A DNA stretch of 64,000 bases from Adineta ricciae (GCA_905250025.1 CAJNOJ010000006.1:1-64000); one strand, 5' to 3'. Positions 1-11,710 are shown, counted from the stretch's first letter. Notes: generated from the sequence alone by a model not told the origin. Program-made: numbers and translations.

Positions 1-1520
1 CATTACAATTATATAAACAACTATATTACACAAACATTATCTGCTGCTAACCACTCGAAATAATACTTCCTCTAACAAATGTTGTTTTGGATAGTCACAA
101 CGGCACAAAGTTCGACGTTGATGGCTAGCGGTGAGTGGTCGACCGGAGGCAGGCCGACGAACAACTAGGCGTTTATTTCAATTCCTTAGAGAAGATAAAA
201 TAAGTGAAAATAAATTGATTTTTTATTCAGAATAGTCGGAAGAGAGTCGATGAATAAATTTTTATAAACGGTATTCCTTTTGTTTACGTCTTTGGGCAAA
301 TGAATTCAAAGTAATCTAACATGAATGAAGCAGCAAATGAAAGAATGAGTATAAAAGTGACTTCAGTTCGAAGCCAGTTAGATTGAGATCTAAGTGAGAG
401 CGTTTATCTACTAGTTTTCTGATACTTTCAGAAAAGGGCCAGCGAATCCAACGGATGAGCGCTACTTGTTCATCAACGGCGATGATAACGAGACTACAGC
501 GTAGATAGTAATCATGCAAGTAATATCTTTAGTTTAACGGAACTTCTTTTTTCCAAATGTCTGATATATTACATTGCTCCCATGGCATATCTTCACTGTT
601 TGCTCTTTCAAATATATTTCAAATTATACTCATTCACGTGTCGTCTTTTACTATGACACTATATAGTGACGATTTCTGATGAAAGAGATGTATGCGCTGA
701 TGGAACTATGCCTATATTTATCTCTTCCTCATAAATCGAATCGTTCTGATAAAAGGCACGGGTTTATATACTCGTCCATACAGAAGATAATGCAAGAAAA
801 CATCATATCAAAGTACATCAGAATATACCAAATAAGGAAAATCCATTAGATGAGAAAAACCATATCACGCATACAGCACATGTCAGAGAGATTGCCACAG
901 GTAGAAAACATTAAGCACTGAACCTTTCTATAAATGAATAATCAAGATTCGGTAGCCAAGATTTTATATGAAGCCATCTGTCAAAATGGTTTAGCAGGAT
1001 TTACACCGAACCTTGTGTACGAAACCATTTGATGCCATGATCGAAAAGGTTTCGGACAGAACCTTTGCCACAAAGCCTTTATTCTCGCCTTGTCCAAATA
1101 GGTTCTGTATGGAATCCATTTTTCTACTAAACCAAAAAAGGATCGTTCCGTGTATCGGTGGGAAGAGCCCTTTTTAATTCGGTAAAGTTCCTTTTTTTTA
1201 CAGTGTACATCTTGGTTTGCTTTGACTCACCCACACCCTCACTCAAATTCTTTTATTGAATCGCGTTTTCATGAGAAATCCATTCAATCATAAGCAATAA
1301 TGGAAAGATATTATATACTGTTTTATTTAGTTAAATATGTAATTACGAATTTAGAAACAAACAACAGAGAACTATATAATTCGATAGTTTTTGTACAAAA
1401 TTATATTCGATGAAAATTGAGACAATTTGTTATTCTGACAGATAATATGTTCAAATTTCGAGCTTTCATATTCACACAAAGTAGACAAAATCAGGATCAA
1501 AAGGACTTTAACAAAGTTTA
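1..1520. other. Gene-poor stretch, no supported gene
   Basis: No coding exon could be supported here on either strand. Short open frames lack recognisable domains, splice-linked partners or clear start contexts. The part around 960-1200 reads as AT-rich non-coding sequence with several short, similar stretches built on GGTTCTG/CAGAACC-like words. It could be decayed repeat sequence, but I could not define borders. Confidence 0.4.
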
Positions 1521-1700
1521 TTATGGCGTTGGAGCCGATAATAATGGCAAACACAGTATTTCACATCCTCCAAGACCCAGTGGAGGAAGGGCAACTGAAC
1601 AGTTAGCAATACATACAAGGTAAGCAGCAATTCCAGCATTTGCGACTACAACAATCGATAATAATAATAATGTTGTTACTGCAAAATTTTGAGTGTACAT
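1521..1700 (-). CDS. Small secreted peptide with CX3C-X11-CX3C pattern
   Basis: An uninterrupted 59-residue frame runs on the minus strand from ATG at 1700 to TAA at 1521. It has a hydrophobic N-terminus (about residues 5-22) ending in ANAG, which reads as a signal peptide. The mature part has four cysteines spaced CX3C-X11-CX3C and ends in LPLLSAPTP. Just upstream of the ATG are a splice acceptor (CAG before 1705) and a GTAAGT donor at 1765, suggesting a 60-bp 5'UTR intron. The nearby plus-strand gene at 2413-2595 shares length, signal peptide, cysteine pattern and the APTP end, so the two are paralogs in head-to-head orientation. The function is unknown. Paired CX3C motifs are seen in helical-hairpin peptides in general, but membership of a named family is not shown. 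The AATAAA just after the stop could be the polyadenylation signal. Confidence 0.7.
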   Translation of the reverse strand: MYTQNFAVTTLLLLSIVVVANAGIAAYLVCIANCSVALPPLGLGGCEILCLPLLSAPTP

Positions 1701-2412
1701 TGTTTCTGCAATTCAAATGTTATTATGGAATTAAGAAAACCACTGAATTATATTCATCAACTTACATCGTTTTGTTTCTTTTTGTACAAATTAGGCTGAT
1801 GTTCGAAACGAGTTTTCGACAGCAGAAGATCGATAGTTTTTATAGGATTTTTGAAGGGTGGTTTCCCACACATCTTTACTTATCACTGAAACTTTCCACA
1901 TTTCGTAATGTGAATAGAAATTTCTCAAAAGCATCATAAGAGTACGTATGTATCATTCCAAATATAGTATAATCATGAGTAATAATTTACATTGCCGCTT
2001 ACGCAACGAAATATTGTTGGAATAAAACAGTTTTTCATTCTTGCGAAACTTTTCTTTTTCCACAATAGGAAAAGACCAATTAAAAACATGAAAAAACAAA
2101 TACTGCATTTTTTGCCATAAGTACGTGCCTCTCTGCGTCTATCTTTTAATCGTCTAAGGGGAAAAAGTAAATGTAATAGGTTTTTTCCTTTTTCTCTGTC
2201 GTTAGGGTAAAAGCCAACAAAGATATTCTTTTCGATATCAAGAATGATATATACGTATATTAAGAGCAAGCATTATTTTACATCAAAACATTTGATTTCA
2301 TCGTTATCAACGATCGTCGAATACGAGTAAGTGTATGCTGTACCAAACAGTCTTTCATCAATTTATCTTCCCTACTGTTTTTTTTTGTAGATACTAGATA
2401 CCCGCACATATA

Positions 2413-2595
2413 ATGGCAAATTCCATTGCAAGCTTGTTACTTTTTCTACTGATTGCTAGTGTTCTACCAACAGCAATAATGTCTATGCCTATTTTATGGG
2501 TTATTTGTATGGCAGGATGTACAACTTTGTCTGGGCCAGCCTTCATAGCTTGTATTGCAACGTGTGCACCACTATTACCGGCTCCAACGCCATAA
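2413..2595 (+). CDS. Small secreted peptide with CX3C-X10-CX3C pattern
   Basis: A 60-residue frame starts at ATG 2413. Residues 1-24 form a strongly hydrophobic signal peptide. The rest carries CMAGC and CIATC, ten residues apart, and ends in APLLPAPTP, almost the same tail as the minus-strand paralog at 1521-1700. A good donor (GTAAGT at 2327) and a pyrimidine-rich acceptor ending at 2390 predict a 64-bp 5'UTR intron just upstream of the start, mirroring the paralog. The mature peptide would be about 35 residues, hydrophobic and with two likely disulfides. No function is recognised. A secreted defence or signalling peptide is a guess only. Confidence 0.7.
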   Translation: MANSIASLLLFLLIASVLPTAIMSMPILWVICMAGCTTLSGPAFIACIATCAPLLPAPTP

Positions 2596-2881
2596 AAAAC
2601 AAGCGATATGTTGGCCAAAGTAGAATTGATAATGATACAAATTGGATCCAGATTTTTTCTAGATTTCGTCAGCAATTCAAACAAACAGATGTCTTCTCTT
2701 TACACAATATAAATCAAAACTATACGAACATTGCTCTATTTCAGAATACGCTTTATTTAAATCCGATTTGTTTGTTTTATGTACATTCTTTATATAAAAA
2801 AAACTTATCAACAGAACTACTTCGGAGTTAAATTAAGGAAATAACTCTCTAAATCTAACTTCATAAACTCTGAAAAAAAAT

Positions 2882-2939
2882 AAAGGAGCTTTTCAGAACC
2901 CCCCCAAAATGGTTCTGAAGTGATTCAAAAGCTTCCTTT
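2882..2939. repeat. Imperfect inverted repeat (foldback)
   Basis: The left arm (2882-2900, AAAGGAGCTTTTCAGAACC) is an imperfect reverse complement of 2911-2939, which begins GGTTCTGAAG and ends AAAAGCTTCCTTT. The 10-base spacer is cccccaaaat. The right arm carries about ten extra bases. It may be a MITE remnant or a simple hairpin. No target-site duplication was recognised. Confidence 0.5.
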
Positions 2940-3620
2940 TGAGCTGAAAGTTCCAAAAAAGAGTAAAAAATTTAGAAAATAAAGATAAGACTGCTGCAAA
3001 GATCATAATTAAAGTTTTATCTCAAACAGAAATAGAAGAGAGGATTCGAGCTTTCATGTTCAACTGAACACACCATCAGGAATTGCTTTGTGATTTTATT
3101 TATCTAGTTAAGTGAAATTATTTACAGAAATTCAGATAGATGTGAATGAAATCAAATATAAAAAATATTCAAGTGGTGCTTGAGCCAACAAGTACAATGT
3201 TGAAGATTTTATCATTGTATCTGTTCGTCCTTCACCTCTTTCTTTCAATCTTTCTTCTTCGTTGTATCGTCTATATAAGGCAATGTTCAGTATGATATGA
3301 GACACAACTGGGGTGTAGAACGATGTAATGAACATCATTTACATATGAAGAATAACGATAACGTTATTCTTCCATTTTGTCATTGTGATCACCAGAAATA
3401 AAATAAATAAAATGCTGCAGCAAATAACAACATAGCATTCATTAATATTTTCCCGTTACAATGTTGATATTCCCTTTTTCTGAAAGAAAGGGTTATACAG
3501 CGGTTAAATCTTGGGCTCAAAAAGCTTAAAATTTGTCTGTCATTCTGTCTGTCTAAGCCAATCAGATTGCAGCGTTCAATAACTCATAGAAAACTTGATG
3601 ATGGCCGTATGCAAATGCTT

Positions 3621-3785
3621 GACCGAAGGGTAATCGAGGATCACGAATCCGGGGTTAGTTTCTTAAAATTCCAATTAGCTCATTAGCTAATTAAGTAGTG
3701 AAAAATTTTTCGGTTGTGGAGTAAGGCCTGACCGAAGGGTTATCGATATCAAAGAATTCAAATTTGAGGTTAGTTTTTCGTTACT
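3621..3785. repeat. Diverged direct repeat, unit about 45 bp, period about 109 bp
   Basis: GACCGAAGGG begins at 3621 and again at 3730. Each is followed by T(A/T)ATCG, a variable middle containing GAAT, and GTTAGTTT. The two copies are therefore 109 bp apart and clearly related but diverged. No coding potential is seen in either. The likely source is a decayed repeat family or the interior of an old element. Confidence 0.5.
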
Positions 3786-4157
3786 CAACAAGACGCGTCT
3801 TGTACTCTTCTATTTCTAGTGCAGATATTTATTTCTACATTATCTAAAATCTTCTGTAGAGGGTGGTGGATGAAACGCCATTCCTAGACATGATATATGC
3901 GAAGATAGTAGCTTATGTCTTTACGCAAAAAGATTTAGCATATCTTACATTATAATATTTGTAATTGAAGCAATAAAAAAACACTACCTATTTAATATCG
4001 TATTTGCCTTGTGGACTCCGATAATCAGATCTTTTGATAGAATTTTTTGGAAAATAAGCCTCCAAAAGGTATGCTCGTCAGTGCAATTCCATCTGATTAA
4101 CTATAGAAACAACTGCTAGGTAAATAGTAAAATAGTATTGTAAACATATGAAGCATT

Positions 4158-4851
4158 ATGACTGAATCATTCCGCATCGATATTCCACAGTCAGCACTTG
4201 ATGATCTGAAACATCGCCTCGAATGGACACATTGGCCTGATCAAGAAATAGTCGATGATTGGAAACAAGATGTACCTCTCGAAACGGCTAAATCGCTCGT
4301 CGACTACTGGCGTCTGTACTACGATTGGCGTCGCTTCGAAAATCGAGCAACAATTAATGGTGTGGGTATTCATTTCATTCACGTCAGATCAGAACATGCC
4401 AATGTACTACCCATCATTCTTACCTATGGATGGCCTGGTTCCTTCATTGAACTTCTTCACGGCATTTGGAGGCAAGGCTGAAGATGATTTCCATGTTGTT
4501 GGTGTACCATCAATTCCTGGTTACGGATTTAGTGACAAACCAATAGAAGCCGAATGGAATACGGCACGTATTGCGAGAGCATGGGTAATACTTCTGCAAC
4601 GTTTAGGATATCAAAAATGGGTTGCTCCAAGTGGTGATTGGGGAGCTGATGTAGCAACAATACTGGGTTTTATACGGCCTATAGGACTTATCGGTATTCA
4701 TCTCAACTTCCAATACGTTTTCCCGGACGATCAATCCGATAACTTCTCATCTGATAAATAACGAGCGATAGACGCAGCGCGCCACTATGTCTCCGATGGA
4801 TGAGGACTTTTTAAGCAACAAAGTACACGACCTCAAACGATCAGGTATGGA
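4158..4851 (+). pseudogene. Epoxide hydrolase (EHN-type alpha/beta hydrolase) pseudogene
   Basis: The first 100 or so residues (from ATG 4158) read as a typical epoxide hydrolase N-terminal EHN domain (FRIDIPQSALDDLKHRL, WPDQE, DYWR..YDWR) and reach the oxyanion-hole region as YGWPGS, where the family normally has HGWPGS. The frame then breaks near 4440-4480. It continues in another frame with the strand-turn PSIPGYGFSDKP, RIARAW and the nucleophile elbow SGDWGAD (family G-G-D-W-G). In-frame stops lie at 4759-4761 and about 4801, yet similarity continues through TRPQTIRYGL to about 4850. The cap remainder and catalytic His region are absent. So there is one frameshift with a small deletion, two stops and a lost 3' part. 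No intron is visible. A horizontally acquired origin is plausible for such genes in rotifers but unproven here. Confidence 0.85.
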
Positions 4852-6076
4852 TTGAGGGTGTACATGAAAGGAAGACGTAAGGTTCATATCATCATATCTC
4901 TCCTTCCATTGATGAAAATCAATCATAACATTTTCACTTCACAGATTGTAACACTCATCTTTTTCATATCGCGCAAGAATACTACTCAGGCATTCTATTT
5001 TACTGATGAAAGTAGGAAAAACTATTCATCGTCATTCTATGAGTGAAGAGTGTCTATTCTACGTTTATTTTTATTGATATTTGTATTGTTCTATTGAAAT
5101 ACTCTGTACATGACTTCATTTTTACCGGTATACCTTGACTTGCACGAAATTTAAGATTGACAGCTCGATTGTGTTAATAGCGAAGACGAAGGTATTTGTC
5201 AATTAATGAAATTAAATAAATATTTTAATCATCTTAGAGCAGAAATTCTCAATTACTCATCTTTGATAATAATCAGCTTATAAAAAGATACATTGCGTGC
5301 CAAACACATGCTGAAGAGAAGAACTTATAACAGTGCAATTTGAAAGAGCGTCTAAAAACAAAACAAGAATCATCTGCGTTTACAATAACACACAGCTAAT
5401 TCATTCCTCAGATGCACAAGTCATACATCGACAAAATATCATATGAAAAGCAATAAGTTGTTCATAATTTCCACAAATACACCAAATCGATTCATAGTAC
5501 CGGAAAACAACTTTAACACGATAATAACTACCATTACTCAGAACTGGCACATGCAATAGAAAAGACCGTTCGTATTGGAGCGTAAGCAATTGCTAATTAT
5601 GAATGTCAGTGTCAAATTTAGGCTAACAAAGTCTGCCATTAAGCATGCATGGGCGAAAAGTTCAAAATTCTTTTTTCGCCGACGACTTCGACTATTTGAT
5701 CAACAAGTACTAAGCATTAATATGCATGGCAAGTACACTAAAGTTAATTAAACGCAATCGATAGCTTCACGACAGAGAAATCATCCAATTAAAGACGAGT
5801 TAATTTCAATATTGATTGAGTTTAAGTCAATTAGAACGCATGGTGACTATATGAATATGTTTTCTCATGAACGCTAATGTATTTTGAAGACAGAAAGAAA
5901 CGAACTTCATGAATAGATTATATTTTTATATCAGGAAAACAACAGCAAAGAAAACGATATGTATTTGATATAGATGAAAGAGAGAAGACACAGAAAAAGA
6001 AACGAAAAAGATGCAAACATCTTATTATTCTAAAATGACTTTCAAGTAATGTGCTAAGAAAACGGATTTGTGTATT
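4852..6076. other. Intergenic stretch, nothing supported
   Basis: No gene is supported. A 62-codon minus-strand frame at 5401-5589 has several cysteines but no recognised domain and no linked exons. The right end is the 3' flank of the minus-strand NCKX gene. Confidence 0.4.
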
Positions 6077-9000
6077 TTAACACATAGGTGGGTTGACAAA
6101 ACCGAAAACATTCAGCTCAATTGATAAGGAAAAAATCACGAATACTCCATAAATGCCAAGGAAAAATATACCGAGATTTTTATCCAAATACCATTGGCGA
6201 CGATGAAAACTAATCACCTAATAGACAAGAAAAACATCATCAATACAATCCTATCTTGTCTATTTATTGACTTCTTACTGTTAAAGCGACAATACCAAGT
6301 AAAAGAACGGAATCATACATCAATCCATTGGAATTAATGTGCACTGCTTCTCCACTAATTAATGTTTTAAAAAACCATGGCAATGCAAGACCAACAAGTA
6401 GATCAAACACATTTGAACCAAATGTGTTCGATACACCCATATCAACCAAACCTAACCATACAAATTGGTTCGAACAACTAGTAAATTGTTATCCATAATC
6501 TTCTTACCTTGACGAACAACCAGAACACTGCTCATGGCATCTGGTACGCTGCTACCTGCAGCTAAAAACGTGATACCCATGACACTATCTGGTATACCAA
6601 AAGTGAAACCAATAATAGTAACCATCCAGACCATCAAATAAGTCAGTAGACATAACCAAACAATGGACATGACAAACGTACATGGATACCACTTAAACCA
6701 TCTGTTCAAAAGAAAGCATTTTTATTGGTGTAATAAAGTTTATTTACTTACCTTGGATTACGACAATCGGGAATGGTAAAATGAAAAATAATTTTAATCG
6801 GTGCTGTAACTGCCCATTTCGCGAAATTGACGGGATCATAGTTGTAATTCGGAATATTCTTCCAGTCATCATAGTTCTCGTCGGCAGCTAGTAGGCTGAA
6901 AAGTAAAATATATTTTTCCGTTGATGAAATACCTCATTTTGTATTGAATAGAAGAGATTTTACCTCGGTGTTCGACCTTGATAAAACGAGAATCGTCTCT
7001 CGTTTGCTGGTTTTTGTGGACGTATTACTCCTTGACCATGTTGAGTTCGTAGCTATAAACACCGAGATAACTAGGCGTTCTTCTACTGATTTGATTTATC
7101 TCACGTGACTAATAACGAACCGCACAGCCATTCGGAATCGAGTACGATTTCGAAAATATCTTGACATCATGATTTTCAATGCTGCCGTTTCGAAATCAAT
7201 CGGTATGCGTGAGCGAGCAATAACTTCATCGACTGGTGCTTGTCTCTGTTGCATTGGTGTACTATTATAATTTTGACCTTCATCGTCATCAAATCGTTCT
7301 AGAACAAGCATCAATTCGATTCAGAATGAAAACTCCAAAGAACTAACCGTAAGTATTTTTCGCTCCGTATGTTTTTTGGACATTAGCTGGATTGATGATT
7401 GGCTCATCTGAGTAGCCAAACGTTTGGAAAACTTGCCATCGACTAAGAATTGATTGTCTCATACGTTGATTATTACTAAACAAAGGGCATTTTTCGTCTT
7501 TTCATAGCAAACAAAGTTATAATCCATTCTCACCACATGATAGCAATATAGCCTGCGTACATGAGAAGAAGAAAAGTCGATTCAAATAATGTAATGCGTC
7601 CATCAGATAAACACTACAACATGAATAGAATCTCATTTAACGGCATTCAATCAGTTTAGTGACATTCACCATGATTAAAACTAAGATCGACAATGAGTAG
7701 TAAATTGAATCACGACATAATGGCCTGAAATAGATCATGTAGATACATAGATTCATGGAATGCTTTCTTCAATAAACATGATCATGACATACCACCAAGT
7801 CAGTCGGATAGCCTGTTGAAAACAAATGATGAAATTAGAAAATCATCGTTTATTTTTAGACTTACTGCATTCACAAATAGACCGCATACACCAATTACAC
7901 AAACGATGTTAAAAACAGCCGAACCGACAATTGTTCCAACCCCCACGTCACCTTTGGCAACAAAGATTCCTAGAAAGCACGTCGTTTAGTTTTCTTCAAC
8001 AAAATCTTTCTTGATAATCAAAAATTGATCTACCGATAATAGCAGTAAACAGTTCTGGCGACGACGATCCACCGGCCATAAATGTTGCACCGGCGACGTC
8101 TTCATCGAGACCCAATGTCTGTGCAAAAAAAGTTTCTATTAAATATTCACATTTCAAACTCAACCACCTCCTTACCGCACATAATTTGTCTAATGCAGAT
8201 ATAAAATAATCGTCAACGACAACAGCGATAGCAATGAATATGTAAAGACAAGCTATAAAATGGAATACTATCGCTCCCTGGACAGAAAGAAAAGTGATTT
8301 AGTTTTGATTTGTGAAATCGAATTGACTTACACTACGGCGTTGTGATTGGGTAAAAAGGTCTTCGGGAAATTCATCAATAGCTGCAATAAAGACAAACGA
8401 AAATAAGAAATGTTATTTTGTGAGTCATTTATGCTTTTTGGAAAATCTCCTTTTAACAAGATAGAGAGTGAGAGAAAGAAAGAAAGAAGCATGTAGAGAT
8501 TAGATTATGAGACTTCTTTATTTGATAATTTAATTTGACATAAATTATTGAAGGAGAAAGAAGATTCCTTTTATTTTCTCTGTTTATAAGCAGACTAGAT
8601 AAACAGGAGGAAAAATGTTTTGAGAAGGAAAAAATCAAATCATACGCACCTGGTTCCGTACAATTTTTCAGTTGACCAGGCTGCCAACTGGCACTGTTGG
8701 ATAGAACAGTGGTACTGATGACGATAGTTGTCGTTTTCTCGTCATCATCGCGATCTAAATAAATAAAATGTCACCTTCATATTCTTGTCATATTCAATAA
8801 ATGGAGAAGGAATTCAACCGCAATTCTCCGGAGAGATTATCTAATAAAGTATCATGCTAGGTTTTGTTGATATAACTAGCGTTCTTCGACGATATCCTAT
8901 GTTGATTGTCGTCTTTTCCGGTGTTAGTAAACAGATCGAACATGATTATTGTCAATAGGAGAAAATAAGGAAAACTAAATCATTTACCATTTGATGGAGT

Positions 9001-9336
9001 TGTTGATTGTGTTTTTTGCGGTCGATATTTCCAATTTGATTTCGTACTACTGGGTGCGGCATCACTCGGTCGAACGCGTTGCCCGATGACATGTGCCAAA
9101 GCGAGACCAACGAGAATACGAATAAAGAACTTGACGTTATGTCGATTGATAAACTGACCCCTCGTGGAATGTTGTTTGTGCAACAACGAAATCGGTGAAT
9201 TTTGCATGTCGATGAGAAGAGGATGTACTCGACGATTACCAGTCAAGTCATCGTTTGGTCTTCTCTTTTTTCGGATTGTTGTGTTATTGTTGTCATTGTG
9301 ATGAACCTTGACTAAAGATATGTTGTAGTGTGTCAC
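6077..9336 (-). CDS. K+-dependent Na+/Ca2+ exchanger (NCKX, SLC24 family)
   Basis: Plasma-membrane antiporter exporting Ca2+ with K+ in exchange for Na+. I placed 16 exons: 9336-8988, 8754-8650, 8381-8332, 8277-8176, 8118-8034, 7969-7866, 7812-7793, 7724-7670, 7613-7534, 7475-7348, 7298-7105, 7052-6964, 6895-6752, 6701-6508, 6451-6279 and 6217-6077. The frame closes at 670 residues, the usual NCKX size. A hydrophobic segment near residues 72-90 and an N-glycosylation site NCTEP precede the first membrane cluster. The alpha-1 repeat reads AGATFMAGGSSSPELFTA, then VGTIVGSAVFNIV. The alpha-2 repeat reads GIPDSVMGITFLAAGSSVPD, then VSNTFGSNVFDLLVGLALPW. A hydrophilic cytosolic loop (about 320-490) separates them. 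The C-terminus ends FVNPPMC, as in NCKX proteins. The 20-nt exon at 7793-7812 is unusually short, but the frame requires it. The exact paralog (NCKX1-5) is not resolved. Confidence 0.95.
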
Positions 9337-10264
9337 TCAATTCTTTCAACTATTTTTGCATTTGCTCAGCGCATCTTACGCTCTCGAGTTTTTTTTGTGT
9401 TTCTTTATCAAGTATTGCAAAGAGCGCGACTTCTCTTAGTGGAAGAGAGAACCGGAAAATTTTCTGTCGAACTAAGAAGAAGAGCATAGAGAAAGAGAAA
9501 CAGAGACAGAGAGTAACTGCTCGGAAAGAGATAAAGAAAAAAGACCGCTATACAATTAATTATCGCAAATAGAGGGGGCGAACGAGAAGGGAGACAGAAT
9601 GCATTTCAACGGAAAACTAGAGAGAAACGAGGATCGTATTGTTGATAATTCATAAGGAAAAGACAGGAAAAACGCCAGTGACACGGAGCAGATATACAAA
9701 ACTTGAACGAGTTAATGTGACGAAAGAGAGAAAAAGAAAAAGAAAAAAAAAGAGAAGAAATGTCGATGTCGATCGACATGTTTACGCGAAATCAGTAAAA
9801 GTCGCTTCTTGAATATTATCGAAAGGAAACGGGGGGAGAGATAGAGAGGGAGAGGGATGAAAAGAAAGCACAAAAGTTAGATATGTTCACATACTCAGTA
9901 CCCTCCTTCTAGTCTCGTTACTTTCTTTTCGGTCGTGTTGTGACAAGAAAATTGTGCTTTTTCCGTCTCTTGGTCTCGGTTTCATTGCTGTCAAATTTCT
10001 AGCCGAGCGATTCAACATGAATGATGAACGTGCATGCAACCGAGCAAGAAAGTCGCAATAAGAAATGTATACAAAAGACGGCGTTAGGATAGAATTGTAG
10101 TCGGATGTCAATACTGTTTCTACTTCGAAGCAAATATAAAATTTAATCAAATTTCTACGATGATTTCTTTGAAAATAATTCGCGCTTGTTATGCACTGTG
10201 ATTGTACTTTTCATCTTTGTTCATGCTCACATTATCATCGACAACGGGACAGCAGAATAATTCG
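9337..10264. other. Divergent promoter region with purine-rich tracts
   Basis: This is the spacer between the NCKX start (minus) and the start of the unknown gene (plus). Long GA-rich low-complexity runs occur at about 9470-9600, 9720-9765 and 9825-9870. No coding exon is supported. It may contain 5'UTRs of both genes. Confidence 0.4.
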
Positions 10265-11710
10265 ATGAGTGTTCAAGAAAAACAATCGAAAAGATTCAAT
10301 CGAGAGTTTAAATATCCTTCACAGATACCGAAATTAGTTCAAACACAATTCGCACAATTTCTCAATAATCTTTTAGAATATTCCAGTGAGTTGGCTTATT
10401 TTGCAATCAATGCATTTCAAACATCATCATTGCGACGCGTGCAAGTGAATACAATGGTAATGTGAAACTAGAAAGTCGAATCTTTTTTATGAGTTTGTCT
10501 TTTCCAGCAACGTTTTTCTGGTTTTTGTCTACCTCGAACATGTGTGTTTTATTACAATCTTGACACAGAATTTGATAATTTCGTTCAAAACATGCGCACG
10601 CTTTGTGCACTAGGTAGAAACAGCGAAGCTATCATTTCTAACAAGAATTGTTTTTCAAAATCTAGCCAAACGAACATTTTTGGATATACGAGTCACAAGA
10701 ATTCACGCTTCCGACAGTAAAATGATGAGTTTACCAATCATCCGTCGGTCTATAGAGATCTTCAAATGTAATATTAATCGGTTACGTGATTTGAAGCGAC
10801 TCCATGAGAACATTGACCATGATCTTCTGTTGCCCAATGATCAACTGTATCTTGCTCTTGATTTGCTTCTAACCGATTTCGAATTGTTAAACTGTGAACT
10901 AGATGCTGAAGTATGATTACATACAATATTGCTCGTCTCATTTTTTGTTTCATTGTAAGGTCAAATTCGCTGATGCAATGATTTTGCAAACTATTATTAA
11001 AGGTACGAGTGATTTTCTCGATGGAAAACTGCCAGAAAAATTAAGTTCTCTAAAACAGTATTAGAAAAAGTATTATCTTATTGTTAATGCACGACTTATT
11101 CTTTTATGTTCTAAAGAATCGTTTTCGTAAAAGATTACGTTTGTTCGATCGACAGACGAGAACTGATTGAATCTAATGGAAATGGACGTTCTATAGACTA
11201 CAGATGATTTCTTGTTGTCTAGATATATTTCTCCAATTTCGTCTTGCATTGTCGTGGATTTATCCTGCTATACAACATGCTGCTTATCGCCCCGGAGATC
11301 CAAATCCGGAACATGAAGTGAAAAAATGTGATCAACAAGCGACTATTCGGCACGTGGATAATTTCTGCGGGAAACGGAAGGAAAAAAGATCGAATGAATC
11401 TGATCTTCGTTCGTTGACACATTTGAAAAGAGATAGAAATGAAAATTGTGTTAAGGAAACAACTAAAGATATAGAAAATGAAAAGAAAAAAAAGAAATAT
11501 TCAAGAAAAATACCTGTCATACCCACTATTAATAACGATTTTCATCGATATTTACATAAGAAAAAGCTCCATAGCACAGGCATAATACATTTAAAACGAT
11601 CGCAATCAAATCCAAATATACTTTCTATGGTATGCATTCATGTAAAAATGAACTGAATATGAAATTATCAATTTTAGATTAAAAATATATCAGAAATGAA
11701 TTATAAGTGA
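10265..11710 (+). CDS. Unrecognised 341-residue protein
   Basis: Not recognised. Six exons (10265-10456, 10508-10613, 10666-10910, 10960-11002, 11223-11629, 11678-11710) join by GT-AG junctions. The frame closes at 341 residues, so I consider it a real gene. The start is the ATG at 10265; an upstream in-frame TTG gives no better context. The first two thirds look helical and globular, with stretches such as LLEYSSELAYFAINAF, RFSGFCLPRTC and LLTDFELLNCELDAE. The last 100 residues are Lys/Arg-rich and probably disordered, with KKKKK-type basic patches that could be nuclear localisation signals. No signal peptide or membrane span is evident. Intron 4 (218 bp) is longer than its neighbours; reading through it would instead end the protein at 11060-11062. 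A lineage-restricted protein is likely. Confidence 0.65.

Larger units (their letters stand above)
2596..4157. other. Non-coding spacer with degenerate repeats
   Basis: No supported gene. It contains a foldback repeat at 2882-2939 and a diverged direct repeat at 3621-3785, described separately. The rest is AT-rich sequence without domain-bearing frames. Confidence 0.4.

Noticed and set aside
5401..5589. 62-codon Cys-containing minus-strand frame
   Set aside because: No signal peptide, no domain, no linked exons; too little support for a gene.
6452..6709. NCKX fragment as a short gene ending in VVRTNLYG
   Set aside because: The tail is intron read-through; splicing at 6508/6451 restores VVRQG-LVDMGVSNTFG.
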